From positions 70,841 through 134,840 of the forward strand of contig NZ_NEGZ01000008.1 of the NCBI RefSeq assembly GCF_002127585.1: a stretch of 64,000 nt of DNA, written 5' to 3'. This document shows, piece by piece, positions 33,006 to 41,894 of this stretch. The notes under the pieces were generated by a model, which had not been told where the DNA came from, ran no database searches, and saw nothing but the letters and a program-made list of their open reading frames with translations. Position numbers and translations under genes: made by a program. The number at the start of each line of letters is the position of its first letter. Positions within the stretch are counted from its first letter, which is position 1. This DNA comes from Janthinobacterium sp. GW458P. Its GTDB lineage: Bacteria > Pseudomonadota > Gammaproteobacteria > Burkholderiales > Burkholderiaceae_D.

Positions 33006-34853
33006 TCAGGTGCTGGCCTCGTCCTGGTAGGGAAAGCGGGTGGCGTCGGCGCCCAGCGGCACGCTGACGTGCACGCTCATGCCGGCGCCGGGGCTGCTGA
33101 CGATGTAGAAAGTGCCACCCAGCAATTTGATGCGCTCCTCGATGCCGACCAGGCCGAACGAGCCCAGCTTGTTGCGCCCGTCGAAGGCCGCGCCCACGCC
33201 GTTGTCGCTCACGCTCATCGAGACGGTGTCGCTGCATTTTTCCAGCTTCACCTGGACGCGGCTGGCATTGGCATGCTGGGAAATATTGCTCAGTGATTCC
33301 TGCAGGATGCGGAACAGGGCCGTCGCGCACTGGTCGCTCAGGCAGATATCGTCGTGACTTTCGCTGACCTCGCAGGCGATGCCCGTGCGCTGGCGGAACT
33401 GCGCCACCTGCCATTCGACGGCCGCATTCACGCCCAGGTCGAGCACGGTGGGGCGCAAGTCGTTGATGATCTGGCGCACGCTCTTGATGGTGGCGTCGAT
33501 CTGCTCCAGGGTGGAGCGGGCGCGGGCGTTCAGGCGCGGGTGGCGGCGCTGCGTGCGCGAGGCCAGCATGTCGGCGTCGATGCGCAGCACCAGCAGGTTT
33601 TGCCCCAGGTCGTCGTGGATTTCGCGGGCGATGCGCTTGCGCTCCTCTTCCTTGATCTGGTCGGCGTGGGCCGCCAGGCGGCGCAGTTTCTGGTGCGACA
33701 GCTGCAGGCGGATCTGGCTGGCCCGCAATTCCTCCGTCATGCCGTTCGCCATCTGGATGGCGCGCCGGCGCGACGACGCCAGCGTGTGGAACAGGATGTA
33801 CAGCAGCATGGAGCTGGCGAAGCCCGCCAGCAGGGCCAGCCATGGTAAAAAGGCATCGAAGCGGCTATACAGGTCGCTCTTGCGCACGCTGAACAGCGCT
33901 TGCCATACGCGGCCATTGTATTCAATCAACATTGTGCTGCTCAGGTACTTGCCCGAGTTGCCCGGCTGCCACCACGGCGCGTGCAGGCCCGCCGCCGTGC
34001 TGTCGAAGATGGGGCGCATGTCATGCGGCAGGTCCAGCGCTTGCGTGACTTGCGGGCCGATGTCGAACAGGGTCAGGCGGACATTGCGTACCGGCATGTC
34101 GGCCAGCGCGCTGCGCACCATCGTCACCAGGTCGTAACCGATGCCGACGGAGCCGATGTGGGCCGCGCGCCGCTGCGCCACGGTGTCGGTCGGCATGCCG
34201 AGCCGGTAGACGGGCATGCGCATGGCCATGCCCGTCAGCTGGGGCCGGCCATCCATGGGCACGGGCAAGCCGGAATTGCTGATGCGCCCGGAATCGCGCG
34301 ACAGCGCCAGCGCCTCGGCGATCAGGGGCCGCGCGGCGATGTCGTGGCCATACCGGTCCGCGGCGCTGGCGATGGGCTCGATGTACACCAGCACGGAGTA
34401 GTGCTCGCGGGGCGGCGAGGGGTGGATGGCAAAGGCGGGATAGCCGTCGCGCCCGGGCGGATAGTCGCGCCGCATGGCCGCTTCGAAGGCGGGGCGCTGG
34501 GCTTCATCCAGTTCCTGGCTGTAATTGAGATTCATCACGCCCGGATAGTTTTGCTGCAAGCCCATGTTCGCCACGTAGCGGTGGAATTGCTCGCGGCTCA
34601 CATGTTCGTTGGCGCGGAACAGGCTGGCCGCGCCGCGCAGCAAATTGGCGTAGGACTTCACGCGCGATTCGATGTTTTGCCGGGTATTGCGCGCCAGATT
34701 GTTGAACATATCGCTGGCATCGCTTTCGATCGACAGCGAGGCGGCCATGTAGAACAGCAAGCCGACCATCAGGGAGAGCGCGAAGCCGAGCAGCCACAGC
34801 GGCTTTTTTTCCAGCGATAACTGTTGTTCACCAGCAGTAGAGGACATCGCCAT
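33006..34853 (-). CDS. CHASE-domain sensor histidine kinase (NarL-partner type)
   Basis: 615 aa membrane kinase. Helix about 18-40, periplasmic CHASE domain about 75-320 (VSREQFHRYVANMGLQQNYPGV, VYIEP), second helix about 335-357, coiled linker, HisKA_3 dimerisation domain with KRIAREIHDDLGQNL (phospho-His H413) and an HATPase domain ending in GFGL-like GSFGLVGIEERIKLLGG. HisKA_3 kinases normally pair with NarL/FixJ response regulators, but none lies beside it, so its partner is elsewhere. The ligand is unknown; CHASE domains often sense small organic molecules. Start ATG 34853 or 34847. Confidence 0.93.
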   Translation of the reverse strand: MAMSSTAGEQQLSLEKKPLWLLGFALSLMVGLLFYMAASLSIESDASDMFNNLARNTRQNIESRVKSYANLLRGAASLFRANEHVSREQFHRYVANMGLQQNYPGVMNLNYSQELDEAQRPAFEAAMRRDYPPGRDGYPAFAIHPSPPREHYSVLVYIEPIASAADRYGHDIAARPLIAEALALSRDSGRISNSGLPVPMDGRPQLTGMAMRMPVYRLGMPTDTVAQRRAAHIGSVGIGYDLVTMVRSALADMPVRNVRLTLFDIGPQVTQALDLPHDMRPIFDSTAAGLHAPWWQPGNSGKYLSSTMLIEYNGRVWQALFSVRKSDLYSRFDAFLPWLALLAGFASSMLLYILFHTLASSRRRAIQMANGMTEELRASQIRLQLSHQKLRRLAAHADQIKEEERKRIAREIHDDLGQNLLVLRIDADMLASRTQRRHPRLNARARSTLEQIDATIKSVRQIINDLRPTVLDLGVNAAVEWQVAQFRQRTGIACEVSESHDDICLSDQCATALFRILQESLSNISQHANASRVQVKLEKCSDTVSMSVSDNGVGAAFDGRNKLGSFGLVGIEERIKLLGGTFYIVSSPGAGMSVHVSVPLGADATRFPYQDEAST

Positions 34854-35018
34854 CCGTATCAGGAAGAGGAATCGGGTGCCGCCTCGGTGGCGGTGGCTAG
34901 GCTGCGTTGTACAAGCACTATCGATATTGTAAATTGCTCAATAGCTGCCTAATATACAAAATTTTCGTGAATATAGTCAACAGGCAATATTTCTTTGAAG
35001 ATGTCTGTTGCTGTGACG

Positions 35019-35046
35019 AAAAAAAACCGCCGCAGCGGTTTTTTTG
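35019..35046 (-). terminator. Terminator of glnS
   Basis: Stem AACCGC / GCGGTT with a four-base loop flanked by A8 and T7, 16 bp beyond the glnS stop on the minus strand. The remaining gap to the kinase gene is AT-rich and shows no gene. Confidence 0.9.
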
Positions 35047-35062
35047 TGAGCCACATGACGGC

Positions 35063-36829
35063 TTATTTTGCCGGCTGCCAGCTGTCTTTCAGCGTGACGA
35101 TGCGGTTGAACACGGGTTTGCCCGGCTGGCTGTCGACCCGGTCGGCCGCGAAATAGCCGTGGCGCTCGAACTGGAAGCGCTGTTCCGGCAGGGCCAGCTC
35201 CGCGCCCGGTTCCAGCCACGCCTGCACCACTTCCTTGGCCAGCGGATTCAGGGCCAGCTTGAAGTCCTTGCCGCCCGCGTCCGGCTGCGGGTCCGTAAAC
35301 AGGCGGTCGTACAGGCGTACTTCGGCGGCAATCGCCGTCGGCGCGCTGATCCAGTGCATATTGCCCTTGACCTTGTAGTTGGCGCTGCCTTCCGTGCCCG
35401 ACTTGCTGTCCGGGAAGTACGTGCAATGCACGGCGCTCACTTTGCCGTCCGCATCCCTGTCAAAGCCCGTGCACTCGATCACGTAGCCGTAGCGCAGGCG
35501 CACGCGGCTGCCCGGCTTGTCGTCGATCGGCGGATACAAACGGAAATAGCCCTTGTTCGGCACTTCCATGAAGTCGTCTTCCTCGATCCACAGCTCGCGC
35601 GAGATGGGGAAGGTGCGCAAGCCCCGTTCCGGGAAATGCGGATGCACGGGCGCCGTGCACTCGACGCTCTCGTTTTCGGGGAAATTGTCGATAATCAACT
35701 TCAACGGACGCAGCACGGCCACCGTGCGCGGCGCCTTCGGGTCCAGGTCTTCGCGCAAACAGCCTTCGAGCACGCTGTAGTCGATCCAGCCGTCCGATTT
35801 CGTCACGCCCGTGCGTTCGCACATCAATTGAATGGCTTCCGGCGTGTAGCCACGGCGGCGCATGCCCACCAGGGTCGGCATGCGCGGGTCGTCCCAGCCG
35901 TCGACGATCTGTTCTTCCACCAGCTGGCGCAGCTTGCGCTTGCTGGTGACGATGTAGGTCAGGTTCAGGCGCGAGAATTCGAACTGGTGCGGCACGGGCT
36001 GCTGGAAGAAGCCGCCGGCCGACAGGGTTTCCAGCAGCCAGTCGTAGAACGGGCGGTGGTCCTGGAATTCCAGCGTGCAGATCGAATGCGTGATGTTTTC
36101 CAGCGCGTCCGAGATCGGGTGCGTGTAGTCGTACATCGGATAGATGCACCAGGCGTCGCCCGTGCGGTGGTGGTGCGCGTGGCGGATGCGGTAGATGGCC
36201 GGGTCGCGCAAGTTCATGTTCGGCGAACTCATGGCATCTTCGCTGATCTTCGCGCGCAGGATGTGTTCGCCATCCTTGAACTGGCCCGCCTTCATGGCGC
36301 GGAACAGGGCCAGCGATTCGTCGCGCGGACGGTCGCGGAACGGCGAATTCTTGCCGGCCTGGCCGAAATTGCCCCGGTTGGCGGCCATGTCTTCGGCGCT
36401 CTGGCTGTCCACGTAGGCAAAGCCGGCCGTGATCAGGTATTCGGCCATCGCGTACAGCTGGTCGAAATAGTCGCTCGCGTAGTGCAGGTGGCTCTGGCCA
36501 TCGGCATGCTGCGGTTCCCAGTCAAAGCCCAGCCATTTCACGCTGTCCATGATGGTATCGACGTATTCCTGCTCTTCCTTGGCCGGGTTGGTGTCGTCGA
36601 AGCGCAGGTTGCACTGGCCGGCGTAGTCGCGCGCCAGGCCGAAGTTGACGCAGATCGACTTGGCGTGGCCCACGTGCAGGTAGCCGTTCGGCTCCGGCGG
36701 GAAACGCGTGATCACCTGGGGCATGCCGGGACGCACGTGGGTGCCGGCAGCCAGGTCGGCTTCGATGATGTTACGCAAGAAATTGGGCGCCAGCGCTGGC
36801 GCGGCGGTATTCGGTTTATCGTTGCTCAT
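35063..36829 (-). CDS. glnS: Glutamine--tRNA ligase
   Basis: 588-aa class I aminoacyl-tRNA synthetase that charges tRNA-Gln. The HIGH-type motif appears in FPPEPNGYLHVGHAK (about 44-58) and the KMSKS-type motif as VTSKRKL (about 295). The anticodon-binding beta barrels fill the C-terminal half, with no extra appended domain. Length is typical of bacterial GlnRS. ATG 36829 begins MSNDKPNTAAPALAPNFLRNI. Single gene with its own terminator, divergent from the DnaJ protein gene. Confidence 0.97.
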   Translation of the reverse strand: MSNDKPNTAAPALAPNFLRNIIEADLAAGTHVRPGMPQVITRFPPEPNGYLHVGHAKSICVNFGLARDYAGQCNLRFDDTNPAKEEQEYVDTIMDSVKWLGFDWEPQHADGQSHLHYASDYFDQLYAMAEYLITAGFAYVDSQSAEDMAANRGNFGQAGKNSPFRDRPRDESLALFRAMKAGQFKDGEHILRAKISEDAMSSPNMNLRDPAIYRIRHAHHHRTGDAWCIYPMYDYTHPISDALENITHSICTLEFQDHRPFYDWLLETLSAGGFFQQPVPHQFEFSRLNLTYIVTSKRKLRQLVEEQIVDGWDDPRMPTLVGMRRRGYTPEAIQLMCERTGVTKSDGWIDYSVLEGCLREDLDPKAPRTVAVLRPLKLIIDNFPENESVECTAPVHPHFPERGLRTFPISRELWIEEDDFMEVPNKGYFRLYPPIDDKPGSRVRLRYGYVIECTGFDRDADGKVSAVHCTYFPDSKSGTEGSANYKVKGNMHWISAPTAIAAEVRLYDRLFTDPQPDAGGKDFKLALNPLAKEVVQAWLEPGAELALPEQRFQFERHGYFAADRVDSQPGKPVFNRIVTLKDSWQPAK

Positions 36830-36991
36830 TGATCAATGCGGAAGAGTGACAGTAAAAAGCATTTTACCGTACCGCAAGCGCTTTATAAGCACGTATTTGC
36901 CCCCATATCCCAGCATGCAAGCGACGCCGGCGCCGTTCTATAGGATAATTCGCCTTTAATTAGCAAACAAAACGTGACCCCGGAGCCATTT

Positions 36992-37285
36992 ATGGAAAAT
37001 TTGTATAACGTCCTCGGTGTCGCGCCCAATGCCAGCGACGATGAAATCAAGAAGGTTTACCGTTCGCTGGCCATGCGCTTCCACCCCGACCGCAACCAGG
37101 CCCCCGGCGCCGAGGCGCGCTTCAAGAGCGTGACCAAGGCGTATGAAATCCTGGCCGACCCGGCCAAGCGCGCCGAATACGACCAGAGCGTGAACCACCG
37201 CATCATCATCGATCCGGAAGCGGAAGCCTATGCCCTGTGGTGCGGCGTGTTCCGCCTTCACGGCACGGTACTGCCGGCCGACTAA
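36992..37285 (+). CDS. Small DnaJ domain protein
   Basis: 97 aa consisting of a J domain ([30 protein letters not shown] motif at about residues 31-34, then [21 protein letters not shown]) and a 30-residue tail without the Gly/Phe or zinc-finger parts of DnaJ. Such type III J proteins recruit DnaK to specific clients and stimulate its ATPase. ATG 36992 has CGGAG six bases upstream; a GTG six codons earlier is less likely. It precedes, on the same strand, an operon of three unknown genes, which could be its clients; that is inference. Confidence 0.88.
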   Translation: MENLYNVLGVAPNASDDEIKKVYRSLAMRFHPDRNQAPGAEARFKSVTKAYEILADPAKRAEYDQSVNHRIIIDPEAEAYALWCGVFRLHGTVLPAD

Positions 37286-37339
37286 GCACGCTGATGGCCG
37301 TTCGGTACAGCCCGGATGATTTAAAAAACAACAAACAAT

Positions 37340-37367
37340 GGTGCTTTTGCTTTTAAGTAAAAGTACC
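37340..37367. promoter_or_regulatory. Large inverted repeat before the three-gene operon
   Basis: 28-nt dyad whose arms begin GGTGCTTTTG and end TAAAAGTACC, with 22 of 28 positions symmetric. As RNA it forms a 13-bp hairpin including two G-U pairs. It lies 24 bp before the first ATG of the operon. Confidence 0.5.
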
Positions 37368-37391
37368 GCGCATCACATTGGAAAGCACAGC

Positions 37392-37904
37392 ATGAGAAGA
37401 GTACACCCTGAATTCGCGTACCAGTCGCGCGAGCTGGAAGGCCAGATCGACGGCATCCTCGGCGACCCGCCGAACCGCAAGAACTACAAAAGCATGGTCG
37501 ACGCGCTGGTGAGCGAGTACGCCAGCGGCGGCGGCATCGAAGACGTGAACATGCTGGCCTTCGCGCTGGTCGACCACATCACTTTCAGCGACCCGAAGGG
37601 TTTGCTGGCCGAAAGCGAAGACTACGAGTTCGGCGACCCGTCCCGCGTGTTTTCCATGGCGACGTGCGCCGCGCCGGAAGCGGCGAAGATGTACGCCGCC
37701 ATCGAAGAGAGCTTCCCCGACCTGGCGCGCCAGGCCATCATCACGGCCTTCCTGCACAAGAATCCGCGCCTGTGGGACGACGACGACCAGTCGCTCGACC
37801 AGCTGGCCGCCAATGACGACGGCGACGACGAGCACGACGAAGACGAAGCCACCGACGATTTCGCCCAGATGTTTGACCAGGATGGAGACGACCATGGCCG
37901 ATAA
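37392..37904 (+). CDS. Unknown protein A of three-gene operon, very acidic C-terminus
   Basis: 170 aa starting MRRVHPEFAYQSRELEGQID. The first ~135 residues look like a compact helical domain (YKSMVDALVSEYASGGG, MLAFALVDHITFSD). The last 35 residues are strongly acidic, mostly Asp/Glu (DDGDDEHDEDEATDD). No signal peptide, membrane helix or recognised family. ATG 37392 follows GGAAAG. Its end overlaps the next ATG by 11 nt. The acidic tail could mimic nucleic acid or bind a basic partner, but that is only a guess. Confidence 0.75.
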   Translation: MRRVHPEFAYQSRELEGQIDGILGDPPNRKNYKSMVDALVSEYASGGGIEDVNMLAFALVDHITFSDPKGLLAESEDYEFGDPSRVFSMATCAAPEAAKMYAAIEESFPDLARQAIITAFLHKNPRLWDDDDQSLDQLAANDDGDDEHDEDEATDDFAQMFDQDGDDHGR

Positions 37905-38685
37905 CAAGGATGAACAAAAAAGCAACCTGCCCGCGCTGACGAAGCAGGTCACGGAACTGGTGCTGTCCGGTTCGCTGGGCCATGCCGAGCAGGCGTTTGC
38001 CGACGCGGCCGACCAGTACGGCGATCTTGCCGTAGTGGAAGTACTGAGCGCCATCCCGCCGCAGGTGACGGCCCTGCACCTGGCCGGCTTCGACGGCGGC
38101 AAGATGTCGCTGGCCACCCTGCTGGTGCCGCCGAAGGCGTGGGCCGACAGCCTGGCCTTCATCGCCGCCACCTGGAGCGACGACCAGATCGAGGATGATC
38201 CGGAACGCATCGCCGAAGCGCTGTTCGCGCACATCCACGGCGTGGTGTTTTCCACCGACGACGCCGAGCGCCGCCGCGAGCTGCTGCTCGAAGCGTCCGC
38301 CACCGACTGGGGCGCCACGGCGTTCGCCATCCTGTTCTCGATGGCGCCGAAGGAAATCCTCGAAGTGGCGGGCGAGATCGTCATCAAGGGACCGTACGTG
38401 ACGGGCGTGACCTCGTCCGACAACGACGTCGTGCCGCTGGCCATCGAGCTGGCGCAAGCCAATGAAGACGGCTGGGACCGCTCGCTGTTCGAGCTGTTCC
38501 CCGACTTCCGCCACAGCGCCGACCTGGCCGACGCCGAATACTCGGACGATCCGGACGAAGAGCCGACCATGTTGCAGCGCAGTACCAAGGAATTGCTGTA
38601 CCGCCTGCGCAAGCAAGTGCCGAGCACGCGCAGCGCGCCGCGTTCCAGCACGCGCCGCAGCCTGGGCACGGGCATTTTCTCGTGA
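37894..38685 (+). CDS. Unknown protein B of three-gene operon
   Basis: 263 aa starting MADNKDEQKSNLPALTKQVT, preceded by GGAG seven bases upstream, within the end of gene A. An alternative ATG four codons earlier is possible. The protein is acidic and helical, with a repeated small-helix character (HAEQAFADAADQYGD, VVEVLSAIPPQVTALHLAG) reminiscent of HEAT-like packing. The C-terminus turns basic and Ser/Arg-rich (STRSAPRSSTRRS). No family is recognised and no catalytic motif is visible. Tight coupling with A and C suggests a complex. Confidence 0.75.
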   Translation: MADNKDEQKSNLPALTKQVTELVLSGSLGHAEQAFADAADQYGDLAVVEVLSAIPPQVTALHLAGFDGGKMSLATLLVPPKAWADSLAFIAATWSDDQIEDDPERIAEALFAHIHGVVFSTDDAERRRELLLEASATDWGATAFAILFSMAPKEILEVAGEIVIKGPYVTGVTSSDNDVVPLAIELAQANEDGWDRSLFELFPDFRHSADLADAEYSDDPDEEPTMLQRSTKELLYRLRKQVPSTRSAPRSSTRRSLGTGIFS

Positions 38686-38704
38686 TGAAAGCAGGGATCG
38701 ACTA

Positions 38705-39577
38705 ATGCTGCCAGCAATTGTTGTAGAGAATCTTCCGCGCCTCGTGCGCGCCATCAAGCTGTTGCCGGGCGACCCGCGCGAGGACGCGGCGCTGAACCTG
38801 GCCGACGAATTGACGGGCATCACGGCCATGGTGGCCGAGAAGTTCACGAATGAACGCACGGCCGACGGCATCCAGAAAGCGCTGTACCTGACGGTGGGCG
38901 GCGTGTCCTTGGGCCTGGAACAGGCCGTCACGCATGAAGGCGACCAGGCCGCGCTCGATTTCCTCGTCGAGCACGGCGCCGAGCACGCGTTCCAGGTGGG
39001 TTTCCGCCTGATCAAGGAATTGTCGCAGCTGCCCGAGGACGCCCTCGTGGGCGAATACGACCAGGACCCCGTGTATTTGCAGCGCCGCTTGCGCGAACTG
39101 TTCATCGATATTTGCCAGGCCGACCCGAACCAGAACTGGGCCGGCTATGAAAAGTATGCGCTGCAATTGCAACAGCGCAAGGAAGTACAAGCCGTCGTGC
39201 GCCTGGCCGGCTGGCTGCGCCGCCACCACGATAACGGCCCCGTCAGCGACAGCGACCTGAATGCCGAGGGCGTCATCGCCCTGGCCATCATCTTCGCCAT
39301 CGAGGGGGGAGGGCGCATCGTCGCGCGCACGGGGCAGAAGGAGTTTGAACGCTTCGTGCGTTCCGTGCGCAAGAACAAGCCCGACTTCGAGGAAGGCTGG
39401 GCCGCCCTGGTGGCCAAGGTGCCCGTGCAGCATCATCCGGTGCTGCTCGACCGCATCGATGCCTACCGCCGCAGCTGCACCGTCGTGCATAAAATCCTCA
39501 CGCGGGCCAGCATGAAGAGCCTGTTCGAGGACCTGGAGAATTACGCCGGTTCCGAGCTGGACGCGGACTACTCATAA
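38705..39577 (+). CDS. Unknown protein C of three-gene operon
   Basis: 290 aa starting MLPAIVVENLPRLVRAIKLL, 19 bp after gene B, with AGGGAT upstream. It is mostly helical, containing QDPVYLQRRLRELFIDIC and EFERFVRSVRKNKPDFEEGW, and has no signal peptide or membrane segment. The composition matches genes A and B (acidic, Ala/Leu/Asp-rich). No family is recognised. The set A-B-C follows a J-domain gene on the same strand and ends before a convergent LysR gene, so it forms an isolated unit of unknown purpose. Confidence 0.75.
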   Translation: MLPAIVVENLPRLVRAIKLLPGDPREDAALNLADELTGITAMVAEKFTNERTADGIQKALYLTVGGVSLGLEQAVTHEGDQAALDFLVEHGAEHAFQVGFRLIKELSQLPEDALVGEYDQDPVYLQRRLRELFIDICQADPNQNWAGYEKYALQLQQRKEVQAVVRLAGWLRRHHDNGPVSDSDLNAEGVIALAIIFAIEGGGRIVARTGQKEFERFVRSVRKNKPDFEEGWAALVAKVPVQHHPVLLDRIDAYRRSCTVVHKILTRASMKSLFEDLENYAGSELDADYS

Positions 39578-39607
39578 GGCAGCGTACGTAGGCTGGCGCC
39601 TGCCGGC

Positions 39608-40510
39608 CTACGCTCCCCCTTCCATGGCCGCTTCTTCGGCCAGTTTCACGAACGCCGCCACCAGCGGCGACGTCTCTTCTTCCCGTTGTGCAAGTAACAA
39701 GCTGGTCGTTGCCTGCGGATCGGCAATGGGGCGGTAGCACACGCCATCCATGCGGATGCGGTCGAACGAGGCGGGCAGCACGGAAATGCCGCAGCCGGCC
39801 GCCACCAGGCCGATGATGGTCGACGCCTCGCCCGCTTCCTGCGTGACCTGGGGCACGAAGCCGGCCGCCTTGCACAGGCGGAAGATCTGCGGATAAATCC
39901 CCGTGCCCGCATCTTTCGGGTACATGACAAAGCCTTCGCCCGCCATGTCGGCGATGGCGATTTCCTGCTTGGCCGCCAGCGCGTGGGCGACGGGCAGCAC
40001 GAGGAACAGCGGGTCCTGGCGCAATTGCGTCAGGCGGATGTCGTCCGGATACGTCGTTTCCGGCGGGCGCACGAAACCCAGGTCCATCGTCCTGCCCGAG
40101 ATCGCTTCCAGCTGATGCAGGGTCGCCATCTCGTGCAGGGTCAAGGTGACGTGGGGAAACTGCTGGCGGTAGCGGTTGATGACGGTGGCGAAGTAGGGCG
40201 TAAACGGCGTGGAAAAGGTAAAGCCGATGCGCAATTCGCCCGCTTCGCCCCGCTGGGCCCGGCGCGCCGTCACTGCCGCCTGTTCCGACAGGGCCAGGAT
40301 GCGCCGCGCATCGTCGAGAAACAGGCGGCCTGCCTGCGTCAGCCGCACGGAGCGCTTGTTGCGTTCGAACAACTGCGCACCGAGTTCCCCTTCCAGCGCC
40401 TGGATCTGCTGGCTCAGGGGCGGCTGGCCGATGTGCAGGCGCTCGGCCGCGCGCGTGAAGTGCAGCTCTTCGGCAACGGCGACAAAGTAGCGCAGGTGGC
40501 GCAGTTCCAT
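39608..40510 (-). CDS. LysR family transcriptional regulator
   Basis: 300 aa. An N-terminal winged HTH (MELRHLRYFVAVAEELHFTRAAERLHIGQPPLSQQIQALE) is followed by a type 2 periplasmic-binding-like effector domain (about 90-290). The N-terminus is close to CatR/BenM/CbbR-type regulators of aromatic or anion-responsive systems, but the effector is unknown. It is divergent from an MFS gene 103 bp away, the classic arrangement where the LysR protein controls its neighbour. Direct repeats TATGAGTTGG lie in the shared region. Confidence 0.92.
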   Translation of the reverse strand: MELRHLRYFVAVAEELHFTRAAERLHIGQPPLSQQIQALEGELGAQLFERNKRSVRLTQAGRLFLDDARRILALSEQAAVTARRAQRGEAGELRIGFTFSTPFTPYFATVINRYRQQFPHVTLTLHEMATLHQLEAISGRTMDLGFVRPPETTYPDDIRLTQLRQDPLFLVLPVAHALAAKQEIAIADMAGEGFVMYPKDAGTGIYPQIFRLCKAAGFVPQVTQEAGEASTIIGLVAAGCGISVLPASFDRIRMDGVCYRPIADPQATTSLLLAQREEETSPLVAAFVKLAEEAAMEGGA

Positions 40511-40529
40511 ATAAGTAATATTTTAAAAG

Positions 40530-40571
40530 TATGAGTTGGGCCTTGAATATATATTGGACGATATGAGTTGG
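40530..40571. promoter_or_regulatory. LysR/MFS divergent promoter with direct repeats
   Basis: Two exact copies of TATGAGTTGG at 40530-40539 and 40562-40571, 32 bp apart start to start (about three helix turns), in an AT-rich region between the LysR and MFS genes. Candidate regulator sites. Confidence 0.5.
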
Positions 40572-40613
40572 CAATCCTAAGATGAAGACTCGCTTCCTTT
40601 CCGAAACACGGCC

Positions 40614-41888
40614 ATGTCTGATTCATCGCTCGCTTTTGCCCCCGCCGCCCCTTCCGCCATCCCGGTTTCCGCTCCCGCTGCCCGCACGGCCATCGCCAAG
40701 GGTTCCATCGAATTCAAGCGCAGCAACCGCGCCCTGTTCTTCGGCGGCTTTTCCACCTTCAGCTTGCTGTACTGCATACAACCGCTGTTCCCGCTGCTGT
40801 CGCAGCAGTTTCATCTGACGCCGGCGCAAAGCAGCTGGTCGCTGTCCGTCTCCAGCGGCTTGCTGGCCATCTCGCTGGTGCTGCTCAGTGCCGTGTCGGA
40901 CCGGGTGGGACGCAAGCCGCTGATGGTGGCGTCGATGTTTTCCGCCGCGATATTGACGATCTTGTCCGCCTTCGCCCAGGATTATGCGCAGCTGCTGGCC
41001 ATCCGCGCGGCGCTGGGCATCGCTCTCGGTGGCATGCCGGCCGTGGCCATGGCTTACCTGGGCGAGGAAATCGAGGGGCCGTCGCTGGGGCTGTCGATGG
41101 GCTTGTATATTGCCGGCAGCGCGTTCGGCGGCATGTCGGGACGCTTGATCGCCTCCATGCTCAGCGATTTTCTGTCGTGGCGCTGGGCCCTGGGCGTGCT
41201 GGGCGTGGCCGGCGTGCTGGCGGCGGCGGAATTCTGGCGCAGCCTGCCCGCGTCGAAGAACTTCGTGCCCAGTACCAAGGGTTGGAACGCCTTGCCGCAC
41301 GCGATAAAACAGCATTTTTCCGACCGGGGCCTGCCGTGGCTGTTCTGCCTGGCGTTTCTGCTGATGGGCTGTTTCGTCAGCCTGTATAACTACATCGGCT
41401 ACCGTTTGCTGGCCGCGCCGTTCAGCTTGCGCCAGAGTACGGTCGGCTTGCTGGCCTTTCTGTATCTGATCGGCATCTTCAGCTCCGTGTGGGCGGGCCG
41501 CCTGGTGGACCGGCTGGGACGGCGGGGCGTGCTGTGGATCATGCTGGCGGTAATGCTCAGTGGCATTGTATTGACCCTGTTCGACTCGCTGCCGCTGATC
41601 GTCGCCGGCATGGCGCTGGCCACCTTCGGCTTCTTTGCCTCGCATTCGATCGCCAGCAGCTGGGTCAGCCGCCGCGCCCGCGCGCCGCAGGCGCTGGCCT
41701 CGGCCTTCTATCTGCTGTTCTATTACCTCGGTTCCAGCCTGATCGGCTCGGCCTCGGGCATGATGTGGGGCTTCGACGGCTGGACGGGCGTCATCATCAT
41801 GCTGGGCCTGTGCCTGGGCGGCGGCGTGCTGATCGCCTTGCGCCTGCGCCACCTGCAGCCGCTGGGGGCGCGCGAAGTGGTGGCTTGA
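40614..41888 (+). CDS. MFS transporter (YnfM family)
   Basis: 424 aa with about twelve helices and the motif SAVSDRVGRKPLM (motif A, GxLxDRxGRK) after helix 2. FASHSIASSWVSRRARAPQALASAFYLLFYYLGSSLIGS near the C-terminal half is characteristic of YnfM-type inner-membrane proteins. The first ~25 residues are a cytoplasmic Ala/Pro-rich tail. Probably an exporter under control of the divergent LysR protein; substrate unknown. Its stop is only 6 bp from the convergent TonB-like gene. Confidence 0.9.
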   Translation: MSDSSLAFAPAAPSAIPVSAPAARTAIAKGSIEFKRSNRALFFGGFSTFSLLYCIQPLFPLLSQQFHLTPAQSSWSLSVSSGLLAISLVLLSAVSDRVGRKPLMVASMFSAAILTILSAFAQDYAQLLAIRAALGIALGGMPAVAMAYLGEEIEGPSLGLSMGLYIAGSAFGGMSGRLIASMLSDFLSWRWALGVLGVAGVLAAAEFWRSLPASKNFVPSTKGWNALPHAIKQHFSDRGLPWLFCLAFLLMGCFVSLYNYIGYRLLAAPFSLRQSTVGLLAFLYLIGIFSSVWAGRLVDRLGRRGVLWIMLAVMLSGIVLTLFDSLPLIVAGMALATFGFFASHSIASSWVSRRARAPQALASAFYLLFYYLGSSLIGSASGMMWGFDGWTGVIIMLGLCLGGGVLIALRLRHLQPLGAREVVA

Positions 41889-41894
41889 GCCCGG

